Of a stretch of 64,000 nt of DNA, positions 8,165-18,458 are shown piece by piece (positions within the stretch are counted from its first letter, which is position 1; each line of letters opens with the position of its first letter). This DNA comes from Shewanella halotolerans (lineage in GTDB: Bacteria; Pseudomonadota; Gammaproteobacteria; Enterobacterales; Shewanellaceae), in contig NZ_CP080417.1 of assembly GCF_019457535.1 (NCBI RefSeq), positions 4,030,001-4,094,000 of the forward strand, read 5' to 3'. Under the pieces are notes generated by a model. It ran no database searches and was not told where the DNA came from. It saw only the letters and a list, made by a program, of their open reading frames with translations. The translations under genes were made by a program, and so were the position numbers.

Positions 8165-11100
8165 CTAATCTAAGGCTTCCAGTTCCTTGTCAGCCTTAAG
8201 CGCCTTGATCTGATATAGCCAGCGGTACAGGGTCGGCAACACCAGCAACGTCAGCGCGGTAGAGCTAAACAGGCCGCCTATGATCACCACCGCCAGCGGC
8301 TTTTGGATCTCGCTGCCCACACCGCTAGACAGGAGTATTGGGATCAACCCCAGCGCCGAGGTCAGTGCCGTCATCAGCACGGGGCGCAGGCGTCCCACTG
8401 TGCCTTCATACACGCTGGTGTAGAGGGCTTCTCCCGAGGCGCGCCTCTGATTGATCGAGTCCACCAGCACCACGCCGTTAAGCACCGCTACCCCAAACAG
8501 GGTGATGAAGCCGATGGAGCTAGGCACAGACAGATAGGTGCCGCTGACATAGAGGGCCACCACGCCGCCGATCAGCGCCAGCGGCACGTTGGCCATGATC
8601 AGCCCCACCTGCTTGATGGAGCCAAAGGAGAAGTAGAGCAGCAGGGCGATCAAGGCGATGGAGATGGGCACCACCAGCATCAGCTTCTGCTGAGCCCGCT
8701 GCTGGTTCTCATACTGACCGCCAACCACGACCGTATAGCCCGGCGGCAGATCCGCCTGGGGTACCATGGCGTAGATATCCTTGACCACAGAGCCCATGTC
8801 GCGTCCCGACACGTTGGCCTGCACCACCACCCGGCGCTGCACATCGTCACGGCGAATATTAGGCGGCGCCATCTCAACCACCACATCGGCCACCTCACCC
8901 AGGCGCACGGTGGCACCATTTACGCCACTGAGCATCAGATCCTCCAGCGCATCGGGCGCGCTGCGATATTGACTGGCCAGACGCACATTAATGTCGTATC
9001 TGGCGTTACCGTCGATCACCTGCCCAGCGCTGACACCACCAATGCCCTGGCTTACCAGGCTCATCACCTCATCGACGCTGATGCCATAGCGGGCCAGTAG
9101 ATCGCGCTTGGGACGCACCACCAGCTGGGCCTCGCCAGACACCTGCTCCAGGGAGACGTCGACCGCCCCCTCGATACCCGACACCAGCTCGCTGAGCTCC
9201 TGTCCCTTGCTGGAGAGCACCTCGAGATCCGGGCCAAACAACTTGATCGCCAGCTGGGCCTTCACCCCTGAAAGCAGCTCATCGACGCGGGTGGCGATGG
9301 GCTGAGAGAAGGTAAACAGCAGGCCGGGGAAGACGCTCAGCTTCTCTTCCATCTTGCGCTGTAGCTCAAGACGGCTATTAGCATGTTCCCACTGCTCGAT
9401 CGGCTTGAGGCCGATATAGATCTCTATGTTGCTCACAGGCTCAGGGTCGCCCCCCAGTTCCGGGGCACCGATACGGCTCAGGGCATAGTCGACCTCGGGG
9501 AAGGTCATCAACATCGCCTCGAGTTTAGGCGCCACATCCAATGAGGTGCTCAGGCTGGCGGTTGGCGCCAGGGTCACCCTCAGGTTGATGGTGCCCTCCT
9601 CGAGCTCAGGCACAAACTCGGTACCTAGCCTTGGCAGCAGCGCCATGCTAATAGCAAACAGGGTCACAGCCGTCAGCAGCACCAACTTGGGCCTGCCCAT
9701 GGTGGCACTAAGCAGGTGACGATACAGGGCCTCAACCGGCTTGAGTACCGGGCTCTCCCTCAGGGTCACGCCACGCTTAAATAGATAGACGGCAAGGGCC
9801 GGCACGCCGATCAGGGCGACAAACAGCGCCGCCACCATGGCCAGGATGATGCTCATCGCCATGGGTTGGAACAGCTTGCCCTCTACCCCTTCCAGGGCAA
9901 ATAGCGGCGCAAACACCACTATGATGATGGCGGTGGCGAAGAAGATGGGGCTACACACCTCCTTGGCGGCCAGCATCACCCTCAGGGCGATGCCGCTGCG
10001 CTCTCCTTCCTCCCGACCATCTTCCTCGCCGTGGTAGGGGTCACACTCACCCGAGGCTCGCGCCTTGGCTTGATCGAAATGGCGCCTGTCTGGCTGGGTC
10101 AGGTGCTTGAAGATGTTCTCCACCATCACCACTGAGCCATCCACCAGCATTCCGATGGCCACTGCCAGCCCGCCGAGGGACATCAGGTTGGCCGACATGC
10201 CAAAGTAGGCCATCACCATCAAGGCCAGGCCGATGGAGACGGGGATAGAAAGCAGCACCAACAAAGTCGCGCGCAGGTTCACCAGAAAGAGCGCCAGGAT
10301 CACCAGGATAAACACGAAAGCCATCAAGAGGGCATCGCGCACCGTCTCTACCGCCTTGTTCACCAGATCTGCCTGATCGTAGAACACCTCGAAGGAGACG
10401 CCCTTGGGCAGGGCCTGTTCTATCATAGCGGTGCGGGCCGAGATATCGTCAATGGTCGCCTTGGTGTTGGCCCCCATACGCTTGAGCACCACGCCGGCAA
10501 CCACTTCCCCCAGCGCCTGTGGCGTTCCAGCATCGTCGCGGCGGGTCATGGTTACCGCGCCCACACGGATCTCGGCGCCAAAGTCCACCTTGGCGATGTC
10601 GGCCACCCGCACCGGCGTACCGCCTGCCTCTGTGAGTGGGATCTGGGCGATCGCCGCCAGGCCAGCTTCACCCGCGGGCAGCAGGCCGTAGCCGCGCACC
10701 ACCAGCTGCTCCTGCCCCTGATCCATAAACCAGCCACCGGCGTTGCGGTTATTGCTCTCCAGCGCCTGGGTCACCTGGGCCATAGAGAGGCCATAGCTGC
10801 GCAGCTTGTTGGGCTCTATCTGCACCTGATACTGACGCACCTCGCCCCCGAAGGAGAGCACATCGGTCACGCCCCCTACCGGCATCATGATGAGTTTCAC
10901 CAGATAGTCGTTGAGGCTCCTTAGCTCGGCGGCATCTATGCCGGACTCAGGCGTGGCCCGCAAAATGTACTGATAGATCTGTCCCAAGCCTGAGGTGTTG
11001 GGGCCTATCTCGGGCACACCCACCCCGTCAGGGATCATCTCCCTGGCGGCCTGCAGCTGCTCAAACACCTGTTGGCGGGCAAAGTAGATATCTGTGCCCT

Positions 11101-11395
11101 CGGCAAACACCACAGTCACTATGGAGAGGCCGGTGCGCGACAGAGAGCGCACCTCGGTCACCGATGGCAGGGCATACATGGCCGACTCCACCGGGTAGCT
11201 GATCAGCTTTTCCACCTCCTCGGCTGCCAGCCCCTCGGCGGCGGTGTTGACCGTCACCTGCACATTGGTGACATCGGGAAAGGCATCGAGATTGAGCTTA
11301 GGTAACATGGCGACACTGGCTACCACACCACACAGCAGCGCCAGGGCCACCAGAAGCCGATTGCGTATCGCGCTATCGATAAGTTTCTGAAGCAT
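8165..11395 (-). CDS. Heavy-metal efflux RND transporter permease (CzcA/CusA family)
   Basis: The 1076-residue inner-membrane pump matches HME-RND permeases end to end: an N-terminal TM, a porter segment (DAFPDVTNVQVTV, SRTGLSIVTVVF), then the TM4 block GMLVDGSVVMVEN with Asp419 and Glu426. In CzcA an extra Asp precedes this block; here the position is Ala, as in CusA-like pumps, so substrate (Zn/Co/Cd versus Cu/Ag) is unsettled. A Glu/Asp/His-rich insertion of about 25-30 residues lies around residues 434-465, where relatives have a short loop. It is the last gene of the operon and starts 12 bases after the adaptor gene. It should form a tripartite pump with the adaptor and outer-membrane factor. 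Confidence 0.92.
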   Translation of the reverse strand: MLQKLIDSAIRNRLLVALALLCGVVASVAMLPKLNLDAFPDVTNVQVTVNTAAEGLAAEEVEKLISYPVESAMYALPSVTEVRSLSRTGLSIVTVVFAEGTDIYFARQQVFEQLQAAREMIPDGVGVPEIGPNTSGLGQIYQYILRATPESGIDAAELRSLNDYLVKLIMMPVGGVTDVLSFGGEVRQYQVQIEPNKLRSYGLSMAQVTQALESNNRNAGGWFMDQGQEQLVVRGYGLLPAGEAGLAAIAQIPLTEAGGTPVRVADIAKVDFGAEIRVGAVTMTRRDDAGTPQALGEVVAGVVLKRMGANTKATIDDISARTAMIEQALPKGVSFEVFYDQADLVNKAVETVRDALLMAFVFILVILALFLVNLRATLLVLLSIPVSIGLALMVMAYFGMSANLMSLGGLAVAIGMLVDGSVVMVENIFKHLTQPDRRHFDQAKARASGECDPYHGEEDGREEGERSGIALRVMLAAKEVCSPIFFATAIIIVVFAPLFALEGVEGKLFQPMAMSIILAMVAALFVALIGVPALAVYLFKRGVTLRESPVLKPVEALYRHLLSATMGRPKLVLLTAVTLFAISMALLPRLGTEFVPELEEGTINLRVTLAPTASLSTSLDVAPKLEAMLMTFPEVDYALSRIGAPELGGDPEPVSNIEIYIGLKPIEQWEHANSRLELQRKMEEKLSVFPGLLFTFSQPIATRVDELLSGVKAQLAIKLFGPDLEVLSSKGQELSELVSGIEGAVDVSLEQVSGEAQLVVRPKRDLLARYGISVDEVMSLVSQGIGGVSAGQVIDGNARYDINVRLASQYRSAPDALEDLMLSGVNGATVRLGEVADVVVEMAPPNIRRDDVQRRVVVQANVSGRDMGSVVKDIYAMVPQADLPPGYTVVVGGQYENQQRAQQKLMLVVPISIALIALLLYFSFGSIKQVGLIMANVPLALIGGVVALYVSGTYLSVPSSIGFITLFGVAVLNGVVLVDSINQRRASGEALYTSVYEGTVGRLRPVLMTALTSALGLIPILLSSGVGSEIQKPLAVVIIGGLFSSTALTLLVLPTLYRWLYQIKALKADKELEALD

Positions 11396-11407
11396 AAGGG
11401 CTACCTC

Positions 11408-12643
11408 TTAGTGGTTGTGAATGTCGAAGCCTGACTTGGCCTGCTCTGACGCCAGGAAGAAGGCGCCCGAGACCACTACACGCATCTTGGGGCTCAGCCC
11501 CTGCACCAGGTTCATGCCGCGTTGGCGCTCACTCACCTCGACCTCGACGGCCTCAAAGCCATCCCCCTCTTCGACAAACACCTGCCAGTCACCGTCACCG
11601 CCGCGGGTCAGCGCCGCATCGGGCAAGATCACTCCATCCTGGTTGTTGTCGGCCAGATAGATCTCGGCAAACTGACCGGCGTGGAGCACGTGGCCCGGAT
11701 TGGCGAAGGCCACCAGGATCTGCTCGGTACGGGTAACGCTATCGATCTCATGGGAGCGGCCGATCACCTCGGCCTCCAGGCTAAAGTCGCCCACTTTCAC
11801 CAGCGCCTTGCTGCCTACCTTGATCTGCTGAGACTGGGTCGGCGTCACCTGAGCCTCGACCCAGAGGTGAGACTCGTCGGTGAGCTGCATCAGGGCGGTG
11901 CCACCGCTGAACACTTGGCCTTTCATGGCCACATCCTGCTGCACCCTGCCATCGAGCGGCGCCAGCAGCTGATAGCTGCCGATCGTCTCGGGATCCGACT
12001 CCAGCGCCTTGATCTGCGCCGGCGTCATCTTGAGGGCGCCGAGTATGGCGCGCTTGAGTTCGGCATCCACCTGCGCCTGCAGACGGCGGCTGGCACTCAC
12101 CGCGCTCTGGCTCATGCGTTTAACACGGCCCCACTCGGCCGCGGCATTGATGTAATCCGCCTGGGCCTGAGCCACGGCTGCGCCCCCCAGAGTCAACAGG
12201 GGCTGGCCCTTAGTGACCTCCTGTCCCGGCACCACATGACGCGCCAACACCCGCACATCCAGCTGGGGCGCCAGGGTCACGGTGCGCTCTCTGTCCACCA
12301 CCAGGGTGGCCGTGGCGACTGCGGCTAGGCTAAAACCTTGATTGGTGACCTGCTCCACACGGATCCCCGCCAGCTGACGCTGCTCCTCGCTGAGCACTAG
12401 CTCGCCGCCATGAGCTTCTTCGTCGCCCTTCTCTCTTACCTGTTCTTGGGCCCGCTCTCTTTCCTTGTCGTGAGCCAGCTCTTGAGACACTTGCACCCTG
12501 GCTAACTCTGCTTTGTGATCATACCCCTCGGCGCCGAGAGCAACCCCGCCCACGGCCGTCATACTCATCAAGACGCCGAAACCCATGGCCCGCATCAGTG
12601 GGCTTAGCTGTAGAAAACATGTTTTATTTGATTGATTCTTCAT
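11408..12643 (-). CDS. Periplasmic adaptor (membrane fusion) subunit of the metal RND pump, CzcB/CusB-like
   Basis: About 411 residues from the ATG at 12643 (preferred over GTG at 12652 because AGG lies eight bases ahead). It has an N-terminal signal/anchor, a charged stretch rich in His, Asp, Glu and Arg (residues about 45-80, containing EEAHGGE) that could bind metal, a lipoyl/hairpin region (ARHVVPGQEVTKGQPLLTL), and a beta-barrel domain (LWVEAQVTPTQ, HAGQFAEIYL). It links the permease to the TolC-like channel. It sits between those genes in the operon. Confidence 0.9.
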   Translation of the reverse strand: MKNQSNKTCFLQLSPLMRAMGFGVLMSMTAVGGVALGAEGYDHKAELARVQVSQELAHDKERERAQEQVREKGDEEAHGGELVLSEEQRQLAGIRVEQVTNQGFSLAAVATATLVVDRERTVTLAPQLDVRVLARHVVPGQEVTKGQPLLTLGGAAVAQAQADYINAAAEWGRVKRMSQSAVSASRRLQAQVDAELKRAILGALKMTPAQIKALESDPETIGSYQLLAPLDGRVQQDVAMKGQVFSGGTALMQLTDESHLWVEAQVTPTQSQQIKVGSKALVKVGDFSLEAEVIGRSHEIDSVTRTEQILVAFANPGHVLHAGQFAEIYLADNNQDGVILPDAALTRGGDGDWQVFVEEGDGFEAVEVEVSERQRGMNLVQGLSPKMRVVVSGAFFLASEQAKSGFDIHNH

Positions 12644-12724
12644 ACTTTTCACCTAAATTCTTTATCCGATTTGCTGAAATCCGCTCGCTAAAGTCTGCTC
12701 GCTAGCTTTAGCGCCTTAGCGCGA

Positions 12725-14035
12725 CTAAACGCCTTCGCGGCCGAGTTGACGCTGCAGATAGTTCTCGAGCTGACCGCTCTGCCCCATCCAGTCGAGCCAG
12801 CTGCGATAAAGAGCGCTCTCGAGGGAGAGGCCAGCCAGATAGCTGTTAGCCAACTGCCTCTGTCCCTGCAGGTAGTCGCTGGTGCTGATGTCGCCCGCAC
12901 GCCACTGCTGTGACAGGGCATCCTGCACACCGGCGCCAGAGGTGAGCACCAACTCACGCCACTCGCGGTAACGCTGCTGCAGCCTGGGCAGGCTTAGGTG
13001 AAAAAGTTTGGCGGCCTGGGTGAGGCTACGTTCACGGGCCAGATAGTCTTGCTCGGCGATGGCAACCTGGGTTCCGGCCGCGGCCTTGGCCTCGCGATAA
13101 TCGTTGCGGATCTGAATCGGGATCGACAGCCCCACTCCCAGCTTGTTCTCCTCGCCTTCACGCTCGGCGCTCAGGCTGATACTGGGATCGGCGCTGGTGT
13201 CTGCCGCCACCTGCTGGCTGGCCAGCTTGGCCATCATCACCTGCTGGTAGGCGCCGGCCAGCGCGGGCAGATCCGGGCCGACCTCCTGACTGGTGTCGAC
13301 ACTGAGGGCGCCGATAAACTCGGCGAAGGGCAACTCCAGCTCGCCAAAGCGGCTGAGCACGCTGGCATCGGCGGCCAGCGAGGCCTGCTCGGCACTGGCG
13401 TGATCCGCGGCCTTACTGGCCAGATCCAGCTGCATCAACTGCAGCTCGGCTTGTGACAGGGCGCCCGCCTCCAGCTGCTGCTTGGCGATGGCTGCCTGCT
13501 GTTTAGCGCTCTCTAGCAAACGTCCCTGAAAGGCGAGTAATTTCGCCTGCTGCGCCTGCTCCACCAGCGCCATCAGGAGTTCGCCATAGAGCTGACTGCG
13601 GGCCAGACGGTTGTCGGCCAGCAGGATCTCGGCCTCGAGCTGAGCCACACGTGTCGCCACCCCGCGCTTGTCGCCCCAGTCCAGGGTCTGACTCACCTCC
13701 AGGGTATAGGTATCTTCGCTGGCATTTTGGTAGCTCACCCCCAGCTCAGGGTTATAGACGGGCCTGTCGGCGGCCTCCACCAACAACTGGGCCCGACGCA
13801 CCTTGGCTTGCTGCGCCTGGATCTCGGGCAGTTGATTCACCTTGCTCATCAAGGGAGCAAGCCAGCCCTTAAAACCTGTCTGGTCTATCTGTGCCAGCAA
13901 GGGAGCCGGTGCCATTGAGCCGCTTCCGGCGTACTCTGGCTGGGCGAACTCTGGTTCTGTGTACAAGGGCTCGGCGAACAGGGGCGCGCCCCATATCCCG
14001 CCCAATAATGCGGTGGCGATTAAGCTTTTTCTCAT
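12725..14035 (-). CDS. TolC-family outer-membrane factor of the metal efflux system, CzcC-like
   Basis: The 436-residue protein has a signal peptide followed by a short linker with PEFAQPEYAG. The remainder is two long helical repeats typical of outer-membrane efflux proteins, with the strand segment NPELGVSYQNASEDTYTLEV and a second PSISLSAEREGEENKLGVGL. The start ATG follows AGGA by six bases. It is the second gene of the operon and should form the exit duct for the RND pump. The family is certain; the metal is not. Confidence 0.88.
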   Translation of the reverse strand: MRKSLIATALLGGIWGAPLFAEPLYTEPEFAQPEYAGSGSMAPAPLLAQIDQTGFKGWLAPLMSKVNQLPEIQAQQAKVRRAQLLVEAADRPVYNPELGVSYQNASEDTYTLEVSQTLDWGDKRGVATRVAQLEAEILLADNRLARSQLYGELLMALVEQAQQAKLLAFQGRLLESAKQQAAIAKQQLEAGALSQAELQLMQLDLASKAADHASAEQASLAADASVLSRFGELELPFAEFIGALSVDTSQEVGPDLPALAGAYQQVMMAKLASQQVAADTSADPSISLSAEREGEENKLGVGLSIPIQIRNDYREAKAAAGTQVAIAEQDYLARERSLTQAAKLFHLSLPRLQQRYREWRELVLTSGAGVQDALSQQWRAGDISTSDYLQGQRQLANSYLAGLSLESALYRSWLDWMGQSGQLENYLQRQLGREGV

Positions 14036-14246
14036 CGCAATTCCTAATCTTAAGGATCAGGTGTCTCTGCTGCCTGCCAAGGCAGGTTTAACCTTAGCCA
14101 GGCAGGCCATGCACAGCATCGACCCGCGGCAAGATAATTCACCACGGCCCAGGGCTGACAGTTAACAGAGAACGCCCGATAAAAAACGGTAACCCAACAG
14201 CGCCCGCGCCATGCACTGGGCCTGAAAAGGCATTATTTTCAGAAGA

Positions 14247-14678
14247 TTAAGAAAGGTAGATGGGTGGGCGATAGGCCGCTTGTTGCTCTGGTGGCAGGTA
14301 GTGCAATCTGGCGCTCGCGGGCTCATCGCTCACGGGCACAGAAGGGGTCAGGGCCAGCTGAGACACTAAGGTCACGTGACCACCATGACACTGGCAGTCG
14401 AGGCAGAGATCGAAGGTCTGAGTCTCTGTCTTGCTGATCTGGTGTTGATGTGGCGTCTCTAGCTCGGGCTCATCGAAGGCGCATTGGCAATCGACACATT
14501 GAGCCAGGCTCACCACTTCGGCAGTAAACTGCAGATGGGGATGGGTTTCGCTCTCCTCTTCGTGACTGCCAAGATGCAACTGATGCGCGCCAAGATTGGC
14601 CCCTGCAAACTGCAGTGCGACCACGGCTATCATCATCAAGGCAATCTTGTGAACCAGTTGTCGAAAGAAGAGACTCAA
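14247..14678 (-). CDS. His/Cys-rich exported protein at the head of the RND metal operon
   Basis: The 143-residue product starts at a TTG with GGAG five bases ahead; no useful in-frame ATG exists nearby. After a signal peptide (about residues 1-31) it carries many potential metal ligands: HQLHLGSHEEESETHPH, then two similar Cys pairs (CVDCQC and CLDCQCHGGH) separated by about 30 residues with HQHQ between them. This looks like a duplicated periplasmic metal-binding module. As first gene of the efflux operon it could act as metal chaperone, buffer or sensor, comparable in idea to CzcI/CzcE or CusF, but I see no clear homology. Function is inferred from composition and context. Confidence 0.65.
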   Translation of the reverse strand: MSLFFRQLVHKIALMMIAVVALQFAGANLGAHQLHLGSHEEESETHPHLQFTAEVVSLAQCVDCQCAFDEPELETPHQHQISKTETQTFDLCLDCQCHGGHVTLVSQLALTPSVPVSDEPASARLHYLPPEQQAAYRPPIYLS

Positions 14679-14819
14679 GCAAACTCCAAAGGGGAAAAAG
14701 CGTAAAAAGGTCTAGTAATCAGACTCAAGGGGTGGCAAATAGTTCCACGGCTACCGCTAAATTAACAGGAGGTTCCTCCTGTCATGCCAGCCAGATCACA
14801 CTTGCCACCCGCTAAGGAA

Positions 14820-15002
14820 TTACTTGAATACACAGTGCTTGGTGTAGTCGGCGGCTTCGTTAGCCGTCCAGTCGCCCTTAGGCTTATCTTCCATCTGCTT
14901 ACACCACTTTTCGCTACCAACCTCGGGAGCACAACCAGAAAGTGACGCCATCAGAGCCAGGGCCAGTGCAGCGGACGTCAAAGAGAGTGAAGATTTTAAC
15001 AT
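14820..15002 (-). CDS. DUF3012 small lipoprotein
   Basis: The 60-residue protein has a signal peptide ending in the lipobox SLSGC (Cys24), then a 36-residue mature part with GSEKWCKQMEDKPKGDW and a second Cys near the end. This is the DUF3012 pattern: a short lipoprotein with two mature cysteines that could form a disulfide. A ribosome binding site (AAAGGA) precedes the ATG. No function is known. It is a single gene upstream of the RND operon and in the same direction. Confidence 0.75.
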   Translation of the reverse strand: MLKSSLSLTSAALALALMASLSGCAPEVGSEKWCKQMEDKPKGDWTANEAADYTKHCVFK

Positions 15003-15051
15003 GAAGATATTCCTTTAGGAGGTCAGATAATGTTGTTCCCAGTCACCGAGC

Positions 15052-15435
15052 CTAAGACTCGCGCACCAGTGGACAACTCAACTTAGCGGTGATCCACTCG
15101 ATAGCCTGGGGCTTATCCTCGAGAGCATACCACGCCACCTCCCCTTGCATAAAGGGGCCCATGAGACGCACGGCGTTACCAAACCAATCGGGCCCGCCCA
15201 CCAACACCAAGGCATCGAACCTGGGCAGTTGCAGTTCACCCACGCCCGAGAGTGACTGGCTCTCCCAGCCTTCCAGCAGCACGTCGGCCTCGATATAGAG
15301 GCACACCTTACCCGAGGCCTGCTGATATTCCTCAATGATGGGGACTATCTTGTTGCAATAGTCCTGGGTCGACAATCGCCCGCTGGCAAATAAACTGATC
15401 ACCCCATTGGTGATATCGGCGATTTGACATAACAT
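15052..15435 (-). CDS. SpoIIAA-like (STAS-fold) protein
   Basis: From the ATG at 15435, seven bases after GGAG, the product has 127 residues; a GTG at 15441 is too close to the same site. The alternation of strands and helices (VCLYIEADVLLEGW, RFDALVLVGGPDWFG, EVAWYALEDKPQAIEWI) matches SpoIIAA-like proteins, a CRAL-TRIO/STAS-like fold common in marine gammaproteobacteria. No enzymatic motif is evident. It sits 49 bases upstream of the DUF3012 gene. Confidence 0.6.
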   Translation of the reverse strand: MLCQIADITNGVISLFASGRLSTQDYCNKIVPIIEEYQQASGKVCLYIEADVLLEGWESQSLSGVGELQLPRFDALVLVGGPDWFGNAVRLMGPFMQGEVAWYALEDKPQAIEWITAKLSCPLVRES

Positions 15436-15547
15436 ACTCACACTCCGAGAAGGCGCCTAATTTGGCGACCATTTTGCATCATTTTGACTAGCCAATGATA
15501 CAGGTCTAGATCAAATAAGCCGAACATGCCGACAAGCGAGCCCTCAG

Positions 15548-15958
15548 TTGATAAAGATCTCTCAGCGCGTCCAAATAGCCGATAACGAACTGGAATGGCA
15601 ATTCATCCGCTCCAGCGGCGCCGGTGGCCAGCACCTCAACAAGGTCTCCACCGCGGCTCAGCTGATCTTCGACATTCGCCAATCCTCGCTGCCGGAGTTT
15701 TACCAGCACCGCCTGCTCGCCAAGGCAGACCACCGCATCACCAAGAGCGGCAAGATCATCATTAAGTGTCAGGCCAGCCGCAGCCAGGACGCCAACCGTC
15801 AGACGGCGCTGGAACAGTTTATCGCCCTGGTGGCCAGCGTCGGCCACACCGCCAAGAAACGTGTCGCCACCAAGCCTACCAAGGCCAGCCAGCGCAGACG
15901 GGTCGATAGCAAGAAACAGCGCGGCGCCACCAAGGCCCTCAGGCAGAAGCAGTTCTAA
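15548..15958 (+). CDS. arfB: Peptidyl-tRNA hydrolase ArfB (ribosome rescue)
   Basis: The 136-residue protein has the class I release-factor GGQ motif at residues 26-28 in SSGAGGQHLNKVST and a basic C-terminal tail (TKASQRRRVDSKKQRG...) that in ArfB enters the mRNA channel of stalled ribosomes. The GGQ hydrolyses the peptidyl-tRNA ester. The TTG at 15548 is chosen because the resulting MIKIS start aligns exactly with the MIVIS start of E. coli YaeJ; no in-frame ATG fits. Length agrees with the family (about 140). It is a lone gene divergent from the SpoIIAA-like gene. Confidence 0.9.
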   Translation: MIKISQRVQIADNELEWQFIRSSGAGGQHLNKVSTAAQLIFDIRQSSLPEFYQHRLLAKADHRITKSGKIIIKCQASRSQDANRQTALEQFIALVASVGHTAKKRVATKPTKASQRRRVDSKKQRGATKALRQKQF

Positions 15959-16074
15959 TCCGTCCTCACTCTTTGCCTCATCTTGATTTTTGTTAACGAG
16001 ACGCCAAAATCGCCGATAAGTGTGCTAAGTTGCAGGTATCTGACTTAAAAGACTGAATCCATAAGGTGTTGTGC

Positions 16075-16527
16075 ATGAGTAAAGCGGTGAAAATTCTCCT
16101 GGTAAACGGCCCCAACCTCAACCTGCTGGGTCGACGCGAGCCCGGCCACTATGGTCATCACACCCTGGCGCAGATCGTCGAGCAGCTTAAGCTACTCGCT
16201 GCCGAGCATGGCGCCAGCCTGGATCATATTCAGTCCAACGCCGAACATGAGCTGATCGACGCCATCCATCAGAGCGACGCCGACTTCATCATCATTAATC
16301 CGGCGGCCTTTACCCACACCAGCGTGGCCCTGAGAGACGCCCTGCTCGGCGTCGCCATCCCCTTCATCGAGGTGCACCTCTCTAACGTGCACGCCAGGGA
16401 GGCCTTCAGGCATCACTCCTACTTCTCAGACAAGGCGGTCGGCGTCATCTGCGGCCTGGGAGAACAAGGCTATCGCTACGCGCTGGACTCGGCCATTGCC
16501 CGCGTCAGAGCCAGCCAGGAGAAGTAG
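16075..16527 (+). CDS. aroQ: 3-dehydroquinate dehydratase, type II
   Basis: 150 residues from the ATG at 16075, with AAGG eight bases ahead; a GTG at 16066 is not needed. It converts 3-dehydroquinate to 3-dehydroshikimate in the shikimate pathway. Signature segments are VNGPNLNLLGRREPGHYG with Tyr26 in the mobile loop, INPAAFTHTSVALRDAL for substrate binding and EVHLSN with His101 as the acid. The family forms dodecamers in the cytoplasm. It is the first gene of aroQ-accB-accC, a conserved gammaproteobacterial arrangement. Confidence 0.97.
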   Translation: MSKAVKILLVNGPNLNLLGRREPGHYGHHTLAQIVEQLKLLAAEHGASLDHIQSNAEHELIDAIHQSDADFIIINPAAFTHTSVALRDALLGVAIPFIEVHLSNVHAREAFRHHSYFSDKAVGVICGLGEQGYRYALDSAIARVRASQEK

Positions 16528-16533
16528 CCTGTC

Positions 16534-16965
16534 ATGGATATTCGCAAGATAAAAAAACTGATCGAACTGGTGCAGGCATCGGATATCACCGAGCTGGAGA
16601 TCAAGGAGGGCGAGGAGTCGATTCGCCTCTGCCGCCAACCAGCCGCCTCGGCTAGCGGGCAAAAGGCTGGCGTCACTCTCGTGAGTTCCCCCGATGCAGG
16701 AGAACCGTCCGAGCAGGAAGATTATGATGAGGAGACGCTGCTGCGCTCCCCCATGGTGGGCACCTTCTATCTCGCCCCCGCAGTCGATGCCGTCCCTTTG
16801 GTCAAGTTGGGTCAGCGGGTCGAACAGGGCGAGCCTGTCTGCATCATAGAGGCGATGAAGATGATGAACCAGATTCAGGCGCCTCACGCTGGAGTGGTAA
16901 CCGCACTTATCTGCCAGAGCGGCGATGGCGTCGAGTTCGATCAGCCTCTAATGGTGATCGAATAA
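16534..16965 (+). CDS. accB: Biotin carboxyl carrier protein of acetyl-CoA carboxylase
   Basis: The 143-residue protein has the N-terminal MDIRKIKKLIEL helix, an acidic linker, and a C-terminal biotinyl domain with the biotin attachment site EAMKMMN (Lys109). The linker is shorter and less Ala/Pro-rich than in E. coli. It carries carboxybiotin between biotin carboxylase and carboxyltransferase in fatty acid synthesis. It starts six bases after aroQ and is followed by accC. Confidence 0.97.
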   Translation: MDIRKIKKLIELVQASDITELEIKEGEESIRLCRQPAASASGQKAGVTLVSSPDAGEPSEQEDYDEETLLRSPMVGTFYLAPAVDAVPLVKLGQRVEQGEPVCIIEAMKMMNQIQAPHAGVVTALICQSGDGVEFDQPLMVIE

Positions 16966-17007
16966 TGATGATCAAATAGAGGCAAAACCAAATTCCAGGA
17001 GGCTAGG

Positions 17008-18372
<1,365 letters not shown>

Positions 18373-18458
18373 GTGCCTGGAAGCTACCTTTCTACCTGAA
18401 AGATGAGTATCCAGGCTTCCTCCACGCGCTAATGCCAACAACCGCTAATGCCAACAAG

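Noticed and set aside
8303..9100. 265-codon frame on the plus strand
   Set aside because: His-rich shadow frame antisense to the RND permease gene; composition follows from complementary codons.
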